Assembly: GCA_905215595.1 (NCBI GenBank)
Contig: CAJMQZ010000082.1
Location: 1-8,832 of the forward strand
Direction of reading: 5' to 3'
Source: an uncultured bacterium
GTDB taxonomy: Bacteria > Bacillota > Clostridia > Oscillospirales > Ruminococcaceae
Length of the DNA: 8,832 bases
Shown here: one piece after another, positions 1-6,059 of the stretch
Numbering within the stretch: the first letter of the stretch is position 1
Layout of the letters: each line of letters begins with the position of its first letter
Translations under genes and position numbers: made by a program
The notes under the pieces: model-generated
The model's input: the letters and a program-made list of their open reading frames with translations, nothing else
Told to the model about the DNA's origin: nothing
Database searches by the model: none

Positions 1-737
1 GCAACTGGAAGATGAACAAGACCGCCTCCGAGGCTGCTGTTCTGGTGGACGAGCTGATCCCCGCTGTGAAGGACGCTACCTGCGAGGTGGTCATCTGCAC
101 CCCGTTTACCGATCTGGTCACCGCTGTGGCTAAGACCAAGGGCACCAACATCCATGTGGGCGCCGAGAACGTCCACTTTGAGAAGTCCGGTGCTTTCACC
201 GGCGAGATCAGCGCCGATATGCTGGTGGATCTGGGCGTGGAGTACGTCATCGTCGGCCACTCTGAGCGCCGTCAGTACTTTGCAGAGACCGACCAGACCG
301 TCAACAAGCGCACGCTGGCTGCTCTGAACGCCGGTCTGAAGGTCATCCTGTGCGTGGGCGAGAGCCTGCAGCAGCGCGAGGAGGGCGTTACCGAGGAGCT
401 GGTTCGTATGCAGACCAAGATCGCCCTGCGTGATGTGACCGCCGAGCAGATGGCAAACGTTGTCATCGCCTACGAGCCCGTCTGGGCCATCGGCACCGGC
501 AAGACCGCTACCTCCGATCAGGCAGAGGAAGTCTGCGCACAGATCCGCAAGGTGGTGGGTGAGCTGTACGGCGAGGCTGTGGCCGAGGCTACCACCGTGC
601 AGTACGGCGGCAGCATGAACGCCAAGAACTGCGAGGAGCTGCTGAGCAAGAAGGACGTGGACGGCGGCCTGATCGGCGGCGCATCCCTGAAGGCTCCCGA
701 CTTTGCAGTCATCGTCAATGCAGCCACCAAGGGCTGA
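1..737 (+). CDS. tpiA: Triosephosphate isomerase, 5' end cut by window edge
   Basis: Cytosolic TIM-barrel enzyme that interconverts dihydroxyacetone phosphate and glyceraldehyde 3-phosphate in glycolysis. The frame is open from base 1: the codons before the first Met (12) read N-W-K, so the window begins inside the family's N-terminal GNWKMN motif. The true start lies upstream, and only about ten residues are missing. The substrate-binding Lys is codon 9-11. The catalytic His is in VGHSERR (codon 258-260). The catalytic Glu is in AYEPVWAIGTGK (codon 474-476). The phosphate-gripping YGGSMN and GGLIGGASL motifs follow near the C-terminus. Visible length (241 residues from that Met) matches the usual ~250. 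Codon use is strongly biased towards C- and G-ending codons, as expected for a highly expressed gene. It is followed by a strong terminator and then gpmI, a common glycolytic arrangement. Confidence 0.98.
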   Translation, partial: NWKMNKTASEAAVLVDELIPAVKDATCEVVICTPFTDLVTAVAKTKGTNIHVGAENVHFEKSGAFTGEISADMLVDLGVEYVIVGHSERRQYFAETDQTVNKRTLAALNAGLKVILCVGESLQQREEGVTEELVRMQTKIALRDVTAEQMANVVIAYEPVWAIGTGKTATSDQAEEVCAQIRKVVGELYGEAVAEATTVQYGGSMNAKNCEELLSKKDVDGGLIGGASLKAPDFAVIVNAATKG

Positions 738-765
738 GCAACTGCCTTTTCTTAATTAGCTGTTT

Positions 766-819
766 CAGCGCCCGGCTGCGCCGTTTTTTCAGCGCTGAGC
801 CGGGCGCTGATCTGTTTTT
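766..819 (+). terminator. Intrinsic terminator after tpiA
   Basis: A perfect 12-bp inverted repeat, CAGCGCCCGGCT (766-777) and AGCCGGGCGCTG (798-809), encloses a 20-base loop and is followed by a T-rich tail ending at 819. The stem is GC-rich and begins about 28 bases after the tpiA stop. It should end or attenuate the tpiA transcript before gpmI. No A-rich stretch precedes the stem, so it looks one-directional. Confidence 0.85.
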
Positions 820-840
820 ACAGCAGCCGCTCGGGTGTTA

Positions 841-866
841 TGCACCCGCAGGCTGCACCCGCAGGC
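841..866 (+). repeat. Perfect 13-bp tandem duplication upstream of gpmI
   Basis: TGCACCCGCAGGC occurs twice head to tail (841-853 and 854-866). The first copy also supplies the right arm of a small hairpin, CGGGTG (833-838) with CACCCG (843-848). The rest of the gap (820-920) shows no convincing promoter hexamer pair. It contains only these repeats and the gpmI ribosome binding site. The duplication may be replication slippage or part of an RNA structure in the gpmI leader. Confidence 0.7.
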
Positions 867-903
867 AGGGCGCTTAGCCTTGCCCGCAACGCGTGATAAA
901 TTC

Positions 904-910
904 AAAGGAG
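904..910 (+). promoter_or_regulatory. Ribosome binding site of gpmI
   Basis: AAAGGAG ends 10 bases before the ATG at 921. It is the strongest Shine-Dalgarno match in the gap and fixes the gpmI start, which also agrees with the family's N-terminus. Confidence 0.85.
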
Positions 911-920
911 ATTCAATTTT

Positions 921-2447
921 ATGGCAAAGAAACCTGTTCTTCTGTGCATCATGGATGGCTTCGGCTGGGTGCCGGAGGAGACCTTCGGCAACGCCGTGGT
1001 CGCCGCAAAGAAACCCCACCTCGATGCTCTGATGGCAAAATATCCCATGACCACCATCAACGCTTCCGGTATGGCCGTCGGTCTGCCCGAGGGCCAGATG
1101 GGCAACTCTGAGGTTGGCCACACCAACATGGGCGCTGGCCGCATCGTGTACCAGCAGCTCACCCTCATCACCAAGTCCATCAAGGACGGCGAGATGCTCC
1201 AGAACCCGGTTCTGGTCAAGAACATGAAGGCTGCCATCGATGCCGGCAAGGCCATCCATCTGATGGGTCTGGTGGGCACCGGCGGTGTGCACAGCCACGC
1301 AGACCACTGGTTCGGCGTGCTGGAAATGGCAAAACATCTGGGCGCAAAGAACGTTTACCTGCACTGCATCACCGATGGCCGCGATACCGACCCGCACTCC
1401 GGCAAGGGCTTCCTGGCCGACCTGCAGGCCAAGCTGGACGAGCTGGGCATCGGCAAGATCGCCAGCGTCTCCGGCCGTTACTACGCCATGGATCGCGATA
1501 ACAACTGGGATCGTGAAGAGAAGGCATACGCTGCCTTTGTCTACGGCGAGGGCAATCATGCCGCCAACGCTGCCGAGGCCATCGAGGCATCCTATGCAGC
1601 AGACAAGACCGACGAGTTCGTTCTGCCCTGCGTCACCTGTGAGGGTGGCCGCGTGCAGGATGGCGACACTGTGATCTTCATGAACTTCCGTCCCGATCGT
1701 GCCCGCCAGATGACCCGCATCTTCTGCGACGATGCGTTCACCGGCTTTGAGCGCCGCGGCGGCCGCAAGCAGGTGAACTATGTCTGCATGGCTGAATACG
1801 ATGCCACCATGCCCAACTGCGAGGTCGCCTATCCGCCTGTGGAGCTGAAGAACGTTCTGGGCCAGTACCTGTCCGAGAATGGCAAGACTCAGCTGCGCAT
1901 TGCCGAGACCGAGAAGTACGCTCATGTCACCTTCTTCTTCAACGGCGGCGTGGAGGCTCCCTACGAGGGCGAGGACCGCTGCGTGATCCCCAGCCCGAAG
2001 GTCGCCACCTATGACCTGAAGCCCGAGATGAGCGCCCCCGAGGTTGCTGCCGAGTGCGTCAAGCGCATCGAGAGCGGCAAGTACGATGTGGTCATCCTGA
2101 ACTTCGCAAACTGCGATATGGTCGGCCACACCGGTGTGTTCGAGGCTGCTGTCAAGGCCGTTGAGGCTGTGGATACCTGCGTGGATCAGGTGGTCACCGC
2201 TGTGCTGAACGCCGGCGGCTGCGCTTTCATCACCGCTGACCACGGCAACGCCGAAAAGATGATGAACCCGGACGGCACCCCCTTCACCGCCCACACCACC
2301 AACGTTGTGCCCTTTGTGGCAGTTGGCTGCGGCGATGTGAAGCTGCGCGAGGGCGGCTGCCTGGCCGATATCGCACCCACCATGCTGCCCTATATCGGCC
2401 TGCCCGTTCCCGCCGAGATGACCGGCAAGAGCATCATCGTGGAGTGA
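921..2447 (+). CDS. gpmI: 2,3-bisphosphoglycerate-independent phosphoglycerate mutase
   Basis: Cytosolic Mn-dependent enzyme that interconverts 3- and 2-phosphoglycerate in lower glycolysis, feeding enolase and phosphoenolpyruvate. The 508 residues match the usual ~510. An alkaline-phosphatase-like domain is split by an inserted transferase domain. Metal-binding Asp12 lies in CIMDGFGW and the phosphorylated Ser63 in GNSEVGHTNMGAGR. The insert carries GGVHSH (His124), TDGRDTDP (152-158), GRYYAMDRDNNWDR (185-198) and NFRPDRARQ (255-263). The second half of the phosphatase domain carries EKYAHVTFFFNGG (from 331), NFANCDMVGHTG (394-405), ITADHGNAEKM (437-447) and AHTTN (His458). All key residues are present. 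A strong Shine-Dalgarno supports the start. It follows tpiA but is separated by a terminator, so it depends on read-through or an unseen promoter. It converges on apbE. Confidence 0.98.
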   Translation: MAKKPVLLCIMDGFGWVPEETFGNAVVAAKKPHLDALMAKYPMTTINASGMAVGLPEGQMGNSEVGHTNMGAGRIVYQQLTLITKSIKDGEMLQNPVLVKNMKAAIDAGKAIHLMGLVGTGGVHSHADHWFGVLEMAKHLGAKNVYLHCITDGRDTDPHSGKGFLADLQAKLDELGIGKIASVSGRYYAMDRDNNWDREEKAYAAFVYGEGNHAANAAEAIEASYAADKTDEFVLPCVTCEGGRVQDGDTVIFMNFRPDRARQMTRIFCDDAFTGFERRGGRKQVNYVCMAEYDATMPNCEVAYPPVELKNVLGQYLSENGKTQLRIAETEKYAHVTFFFNGGVEAPYEGEDRCVIPSPKVATYDLKPEMSAPEVAAECVKRIESGKYDVVILNFANCDMVGHTGVFEAAVKAVEAVDTCVDQVVTAVLNAGGCAFITADHGNAEKMMNPDGTPFTAHTTNVVPFVAVGCGDVKLREGGCLADIAPTMLPYIGLPVPAEMTGKSIIVE

Positions 2448-2481
2448 TGCCTATGCGGCTGAGCGCATAAATCAATAGCAT

Positions 2482-2528
2482 AAAAAAGCGAGCCATTGTG
2501 CGGATTTCCGCATGATGGCTCGTTTTTT
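2482..2528. terminator. Bidirectional intrinsic terminator between gpmI and apbE
   Basis: A run of six A (2482-2487) precedes a stem of eight Watson-Crick pairs (2489-2496 with 2515-2522), two wobble pairs and five more pairs (2499-2503 with 2508-2512), closed by an ATTT loop. Six T (2523-2528) follow. Read on either strand this gives a 15-bp hairpin plus a U tract, so it can end both gpmI (+) and apbE (-). A smaller 6-bp hairpin, TATGCG/CGCATA, sits just upstream at 2452-2469. Confidence 0.92.
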
Positions 2529-2540
2529 CTGTAAACAAAT

Positions 2541-3623
2541 TTACTTTTTTAGGTGGCTGTCCCAGCCGCTGGAGGTGGTGGCCTGCTTGTCAGGTGTGCA
2601 CCACATGGCCTCTACGCCGTCCAGCGATTCCACCAGCTTCTGCCCCTCTTCCAGCGGCATACAGAACAGAGCAGTGGTCAGGCAGTCTGCCATGCCGGAG
2701 TCCGGGCACAGTACGGTGACGCCGTTATAGTAGGCAGCGGGCCACAGGGTGTCGGGGTCGATGATGTGGTGGTAGCGCTTGCTGTCCACCACAAAGTAGC
2801 GCTGGTAGTCGCCGCTGGTCACCAGTGCAAGGTCGCTCATGTTGATGGGCGAGCCGAAGATGGAGTTGGTGTTGGTGTACACCTCCGAAGCGTTCCACGG
2901 GTTCTCCACGCCGCCCGTCCACTGGCTGCCGTCCGGCTTTGTGCCGATGGCGCGCAGGTTGCCGCCTACACTCACCAGTGCGCTGGTCAGACCCCGGGCT
3001 TCGGCGGCGCGGCAGACCATTTCCACAGCGTAGCCCTTGCCCACGCTGCCCACGTCCAGCGACATCTCCGGGTCGGACAGGTAGACCGTTTTGGCATCCT
3101 CGTCAATGACAAGGTCGTTGATATCGCAGTGCCGGGCAGCGGCTTCCAGCTCCTCCTGTGTGGGCAGGGTGTTGTCGGTCTCGGAGGTGTTCTGTTCGGC
3201 GGCTTCGCGGTAGTCGTGCCAGATGCCCAGCACGCTGCCCATGGCAATGTTGATCTTGCCGCCGGTCAGGTCGTACATCTGCCGCGCCAGCTCCAGCATG
3301 GAGAGGATGCGGTCATCTACCTGTACCGGGGCTTTCCCGGCGTTTTCGTTGATGGTCTTGACGTTCACAACGCCGTCGTAGTCGTTGTAGATATCGTAGA
3401 GCTGGTTGTAGACGATCAGATCCTGATGCAGCGCCTGCATCTGGGTGTTGAATTTTTCCTCGCTCTCGCAGTAGGCGATGACTTGCGTCACTGTGTCGAA
3501 CACATCATAAAAGATGGTGGTGTACCGGGTCAGCTCCTTTTTGGGCTTGCAGCCGACCAGCAGGCCAAGGCTCAGCACTGCCGCCAGCAGTGCAGCGGTC
3601 ATGCGGGTGATGCAGCTCTTCAT
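2541..3623 (-). CDS. apbE: FAD:protein FMN transferase, ApbE family lipoprotein
   Basis: ApbE enzymes transfer FMN from FAD onto a Thr or Ser of target flavoproteins such as RnfG/NqrC-type redox subunits, outside the membrane. The 360-residue protein starts with a short charged segment, a hydrophobic stretch (about 9-23) and a lipobox ending LVGC, so Cys25 is the predicted lipidated residue. Family signatures follow in order: GGKINIAMGSVLGIWHDYRE (121-140, the clostridial form), DVGSVGKGYAVE (190-201), SVGGNLRAIG (218-227), TSGDYQRYF (269-277), HHIIDP (285-290) and ADCLTTALF (312-320, with likely Mg-binding Asp313 and Thr317). The start overlaps the stop of the DUF3783 gene as ATGA and has an AAAGGAG (3635-3641) 11 bases upstream, indicating translational coupling. 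No target flavoprotein is in the window, so the substrate is unknown. Confidence 0.95.
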   Translation of the reverse strand: MKSCITRMTAALLAAVLSLGLLVGCKPKKELTRYTTIFYDVFDTVTQVIAYCESEEKFNTQMQALHQDLIVYNQLYDIYNDYDGVVNVKTINENAGKAPVQVDDRILSMLELARQMYDLTGGKINIAMGSVLGIWHDYREAAEQNTSETDNTLPTQEELEAAARHCDINDLVIDEDAKTVYLSDPEMSLDVGSVGKGYAVEMVCRAAEARGLTSALVSVGGNLRAIGTKPDGSQWTGGVENPWNASEVYTNTNSIFGSPINMSDLALVTSGDYQRYFVVDSKRYHHIIDPDTLWPAAYYNGVTVLCPDSGMADCLTTALFCMPLEEGQKLVESLDGVEAMWCTPDKQATTSSGWDSHLKK

Positions 3624-4042
3624 ACGGTCTGGCTCTCCTTTGCGGCGGTAAAGGCGGTGTGCTCCTCCTGCAAATGTGCCAGCAGGTCTGCAAACATCCA
3701 GTTGCGGTTTGCGGGGGTGACCACCGCCTTGAGCGGGATGGTCACCTGCGCCTGCCGCATCAGGTCCAGCAGGGTGTCCACGTCCTTATCGCGGAAGTTT
3801 GCCAGCACCAGCGCCGGGGGATAGGCGCCCGGCTCCAGTACCAGTGTTCTGGGGGCTTTTACCTCCACCTCGCCCAGCAGCTGGGCAACGGTCTTGCCGG
3901 CATCGGCGGGGGAAACAAGCAGCAGCTTCATGCCAAAGGCGGGTGCCATGCCCTCCAGCTTGCCCCGGTCGGCGGGGGAAAGGTTCCAGCCCAGCGCCAG
4001 CGGCACCCCGGCGTTCTGGTTGCGTGCAATGTGTGCTTTCAT
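3620..4042 (-). CDS. DUF3783 domain protein, function unknown
   Basis: A small, probably cytosolic protein of 140 residues with no signal peptide or membrane segment. The C-terminal half (about 76-130) has the look of DUF3783: ALVLANFRDKDVDTLLDLM, then IPLKAVVTPANRNW (102-115) and FADLLAHLQEEH. I recognise the conserved PLKAV-TP-N-NW core from memory and its function is not known. The N-terminal half (1-70) alternates short strands and helices and I cannot assign it. The frame is open further upstream, but the ATG at 4042 is preferred because AAGAGG lies about 8 bases before it and the upstream residues read through the promoter. Its stop overlaps the apbE start (ATGA), so it is the first gene of a two-gene operon. 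A role linked to flavinylation or redox proteins is only a guess from position. Confidence 0.85.
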   Translation of the reverse strand: MKAHIARNQNAGVPLALGWNLSPADRGKLEGMAPAFGMKLLLVSPADAGKTVAQLLGEVEVKAPRTLVLEPGAYPPALVLANFRDKDVDTLLDLMRQAQVTIPLKAVVTPANRNWMFADLLAHLQEEHTAFTAAKESQTV

Positions 4043-4084
4043 CTTTAAAACCTCTTTCGGCAGTGTTTTTTCAAAATACACTAT

Positions 4085-4112
4085 AGTATACCATAAAACC
4101 CGTGAAAAGAAA
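4085..4112 (-). promoter_or_regulatory. Promoter of the DUF3783-apbE operon
   Basis: Read on the minus strand, TATACT (4085-4090) is preceded by TGG, giving an extended -10 element (TG-N-TATACT). The -35 region 17 bases upstream, TTTTCT (4108-4113), is poor, as is often the case with an extended -10. Predicted transcription begins near 4078, leaving a leader of about 35 bases before the ATG at 4042. It lies between the aroF terminator and the DUF3783 gene, which supports separate transcription. Confidence 0.65.
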
Positions 4113-4134
4113 ATGAAAACCCGCCGGGGCACAC

Positions 4135-4159
4135 AAAAAAACTCCCCCTTGCGGGGGAG
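4135..4159 (-). terminator. Intrinsic terminator of aroF
   Basis: On the minus strand, CTCCCCC and GGGGGAG form a perfect 7-bp stem around a GCAA loop (stem positions 4153-4159 and 4142-4148). Seven T follow (seen as A at 4135-4141 on the + strand). It begins 15 bases after the aroF stop. Confidence 0.92.
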
Positions 4160-4173
4160 CAGACGGAGAAGGC

Positions 4174-5187
4174 TCAGTTCATTTTTTTGCCGAAGAACTC
4201 CACCTCTTTGCCGATGAACTGCATCAGTTCATCGAACTGATCGGGGGTCAGGCTCTGTGCGCCGTCGCACTTGGCTTTGGCGGGGTTGTTGTGAACCTCG
4301 ATCATCAAACCGTCGGCACCGGCAGCGACGGCAGCTTTCGCCAGCTCCGGCACCATCCATGCGTGGCCGCAGGCGTGGCTGGGGTCCACCACCACCGGCA
4401 GGTGGGTCATCTTGTGCAGCATGACCACACCGGCAAGGTCCAGCGTGTTGCGCATACTGGTCTCAAAGGTGCGGATGCCGCGCTCGCACAGAATGACATT
4501 CTCGTTGCCCTCGGCCATGATGTACTCGGCGCTCATCACGAACTCTTCCAGCGTGTTGGCAAGGCCGCGCTTGAGCAGCACCGGCTTTTTCTGGCGGCCA
4601 ACAGCCTTGAGCAGCTCAAAGTTCTGCATATTGCGGGCACCCACCTGAATGAGGTCCACGTTTTCAAACAGGGGCAGGTGCTCGGTGTTCATGATCTCGG
4701 TCACAATGGGCGAACCGGTGGCGCGGCGCGCCAGCTTGAGCAGGTCCAGACCTTCGCTGCGCATGCCCTGAAAGGAGTAAGGGGAGGTGCGGGGCTTGAA
4801 TGCACCGCCGCGCAGCAGGGAAGCGCCCGCCGCCTTTACCCGCTGGGCGCAGTAGGTGATCTGCTCCTCGCTCTCAATGCTGCACGGCCCGGCGATGACT
4901 GCAAAGTTGCCGCCGCCGATCTTGACGCCTTCCACGTCGATAACGCTGTCATCCGGGTGGAACTTGCGGTTGGCCTTTTTGTAGGGCTCGGACACGCGGC
5001 GGCAGGTCTCCACCACCGGGTTTGCCAGCACCCAGCTTTCCGCAATGGCCTTGGTGTCGCCGATCAGACCCAGAATATGGGTGTCGCTGCCCTTGGAATC
5101 GTTGATCTGCAGACCCATATCCTCCAGCTCGTGGCAGAACTCGCGCACCTGTACGTCGGGTGCATCCTGTTTGAGTACGATGATCAT
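4174..5187 (-). CDS. aroF: 3-deoxy-7-phosphoheptulonate (DAHP) synthase, type I-beta with N-terminal regulatory domain
   Basis: First enzyme of the shikimate pathway: condenses phosphoenolpyruvate and erythrose 4-phosphate to DAHP for aromatic amino acids. The 337 residues align along their length with the Thermotoga-type enzyme as I recall it. A ferredoxin-like regulatory domain (about 1-68, starting MIIVLK) is followed by the catalytic barrel from FHPDDSVIDVEGVKIGGG. Predicted metal ligands are Cys102 (AGPCS), His271 (DPSHACG), Glu297 (MIEVH) and Asp308 (KCDGAQSL). KPRTSPYSFQG (131-141), QVGARNMQNF (181-190) and LLKRG (204-208) bind substrates. The N-terminal domain in this family gives feedback inhibition by Tyr or Phe, so that is likely here. 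The ATG at 5187 has AAAGGAG 10 bases upstream. A longer reading from a TTG at 5268 would run through the leader and is rejected. A clear promoter with paired operator-like dyads lies upstream. Confidence 0.96.
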   Translation of the reverse strand: MIIVLKQDAPDVQVREFCHELEDMGLQINDSKGSDTHILGLIGDTKAIAESWVLANPVVETCRRVSEPYKKANRKFHPDDSVIDVEGVKIGGGNFAVIAGPCSIESEEQITYCAQRVKAAGASLLRGGAFKPRTSPYSFQGMRSEGLDLLKLARRATGSPIVTEIMNTEHLPLFENVDLIQVGARNMQNFELLKAVGRQKKPVLLKRGLANTLEEFVMSAEYIMAEGNENVILCERGIRTFETSMRNTLDLAGVVMLHKMTHLPVVVDPSHACGHAWMVPELAKAAVAAGADGLMIEVHNNPAKAKCDGAQSLTPDQFDELMQFIGKEVEFFGKKMN

Positions 5188-5197
5188 AGTGTTTTGT

Positions 5198-5204
5198 CTC
5201 CTTT
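5198..5204 (-). promoter_or_regulatory. Ribosome binding site of aroF, with an upstream copy
   Basis: AAAGGAG sits 10 bases before the aroF ATG. The same 10 bases, GGCAAAGGAG on the minus strand, occur again 44 bases upstream (5242-5251) with no start codon after them. There the GGAG can pair with a CTCC at 5233-5236. The downstream copy is the functional one. Confidence 0.8.
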
Positions 5205-5268
5205 GCCTTTTTCTATCCTGTGAAACGGCGAGGGAGACCGGCTCCTTTGCCGCAGCTTGCAACGTCAA

Positions 5269-5286
5269 ACTTCAGTGCTCTGAAGT
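5269..5286. promoter_or_regulatory. Operator-like dyad 1, start-proximal in the aroF leader
   Basis: ACTTCAGTGCTCTGAAGT is a perfect 7-4-7 inverted repeat and fits ACTTCA-N6-TGAAGT. It lies about 4 to 21 bases after the predicted aroF transcription start, where a bound protein would block elongation or initiation. In RNA the same bases, with flanking TGACG/CGTCA, could also form a hairpin. Confidence 0.6.
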
Positions 5287-5296
5287 GCGTGACGCT

Positions 5297-5325
5297 ATGA
5301 TATCACTTCATGAAACTGAAGTCAA
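5297..5325 (-). promoter_or_regulatory. Promoter of aroF
   Basis: On the minus strand, TTGACT (5320-5325) and TATCAT (5297-5302) are separated by exactly 17 bases. TGA directly precedes the -10, adding an extended -10 match. Predicted transcription begins near 5290, giving a leader of about 100 bases. This is one of the two best housekeeping-type promoter matches in the window. Confidence 0.85.
5305..5322. promoter_or_regulatory. Operator-like dyad 2, over the aroF promoter spacer and -35
   Basis: ACTTCATGAAACTGAAGT has the same ACTTCA-N6-TGAAGT pattern as dyad 1 and starts exactly 36 bases from it. It fills the spacer and covers part of the -35 hexamer, the classic position for a repressor. 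The six central bases differ between the two copies, which argues for protein recognition of the arms rather than simple duplication. I cannot name the regulator. Confidence 0.65.
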
Positions 5326-5333
5326 GAGAAATT

Positions 5334-5362
5334 TTGAATTTTTTCCGAAAAAGTGGTAGAAT
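5334..5362 (+). promoter_or_regulatory. Promoter of the ybaK-type gene, back to back with the aroF promoter
   Basis: TTGAAT (5334-5339) and TAGAAT (5357-5362) are 17 bases apart, and TGG just before the -10 makes it an extended type. Only eight bases separate its -35 from the aroF -35 on the opposite strand. Predicted transcription begins near 5369, giving a leader of about 208 bases that contains the inverted-repeat element. Confidence 0.75.
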
Positions 5363-5416
5363 AAACTTAAGATCCTTCAGCACAGCGAATCAGAAAAAAG
5401 AGAGCATAATAGATGC

Positions 5417-5551
5417 TACCCCTTCCGTCATCGCTTGACGCGATGCCACCTTCCCCAAGGGGACGGCTTTTGTGATGGCGGGGAACTTTCTGGTGTTGCT
5501 TATAAGGCGCCCCCTTGGGGGAGCTGCCGAACAACGTGAGGCTGAGGGGTA
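5417..5551. repeat. MITE-like intergenic inverted-repeat element
   Basis: A 135-base element bounded by TACCCCT and its inverse (5417-5423, 5545-5551). Inner blocks CCCCAAGGGG (5453-5462) and CCCCTTGGGG (5511-5520) are also inverse copies, and the parts between are imperfect. The left arm has its own 6-bp hairpin, CATCGC/GCGATG (5429-5434, 5440-5445). From memory, sequences with arms ending in AGCTCCCCC and CCCCT are scattered through intergenic DNA of Oscillospiraceae. The element has no coding capacity. It lies inside the ybaK leader, ending 25 bases before the start codon. Confidence 0.6.
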
Positions 5552-5576
5552 TCGTAGTCAAAAAGAGGGAATAACA

Positions 5577-6059
5577 ATGGGAAAAGAAGCTAAAACCAAC
5601 GCAATGCGCATTCTGGAACGGGAGAAGGTGGCCTATACCGCCCACGAGTACCCCCACGAGGAGGGGGTGGCGGTGGACGGCGTGACCGTAGCTGCCAGCA
5701 TAGGCGAGGACCCTGCCTGCGTTTACAAGACACTGGTAACGCAGGGCAGCAGCAAAAACTATTTTGTGTTCGTCATTCCGGTGGCGGCAGAGCTGGACCT
5801 GAAAGCTGCAGCCCGCAGCGTGGGCGAAAAGAGTGTGGCAATGATCCATGTGGCGGATATCAATAAGGTGACCGGCTATGTGCGGGGCGGATGCAGCCCG
5901 GTGGGCATGAAAAAGCAGTACCGCACCGTCTTTGACGAAAGCGTGCTGACCCAGCAGAAGGTCTACGTTTCCGGCGGGCGCATCGGCACACAGGTGTGCT
6001 GCGCCCCGGCGGATCTGATCCGCGCTGCACGCGCCGCCACCGCAAAGATCATTTTTTAA
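5577..6059 (+). CDS. ybaK: YbaK/EbsC-type Cys-tRNA(Pro) deacylase
   Basis: Free-standing editing enzyme that hydrolyses Cys wrongly attached to tRNA(Pro), preventing Cys-for-Pro errors. It acts in the cytosol, normally together with prolyl-tRNA synthetase. The 160-residue length is typical of the family. Key signatures are the invariant Lys51 in VYKTLV, the FVIPVAAELDLK strand-helix (65-76) and GYVRGGCSPVGMKK (100-113), which lines the pocket. The ATG at 5577 is chosen because AGAGGGA lies about 7 bases before it and the protein then begins with the expected KTNAMRILE helix. The frame is open further upstream only through the repeat element. It is divergent from aroF, with a back-to-back promoter. 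The end of the gene runs into a 14-bp AT palindrome (6051-6064). Strict Cys-tRNA(Pro) specificity is inferred from the family. Confidence 0.93.
   Translation: MGKEAKTNAMRILEREKVAYTAHEYPHEEGVAVDGVTVAASIGEDPACVYKTLVTQGSSKNYFVFVIPVAAELDLKAAARSVGEKSVAMIHVADINKVTGYVRGGCSPVGMKKQYRTVFDESVLTQQKVYVSGGRIGTQVCCAPADLIRAARAATAKIIF

Noticed and set aside
789..2294. A 501-codon open frame antisense to gpmI
   Set aside because: It is a shadow of the strongly biased codon use of gpmI. The translation is low-complexity (Ala, Gly, His, Val rich), has no family motif and no ribosome binding site.
2553..3824. A 423-codon open frame antisense to apbE and the DUF3783 gene
   Set aside because: It spans two well-supported genes on the other strand, has no recognisable domain, and runs across their operon junction.
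5188..5268. N-terminal extension of aroF from a TTG at 5268
   Set aside because: The extra 27 residues run through the leader and over the true ribosome binding site. The family begins at MIIVLK with a good Shine-Dalgarno 10 bases before it.
5337..5353. CodY-like box (AATTTTTTCCGAAAAAG) in the ybaK promoter spacer
   Set aside because: Only a partial match in an AT-rich promoter spacer, and I am not confident that this lineage has CodY.
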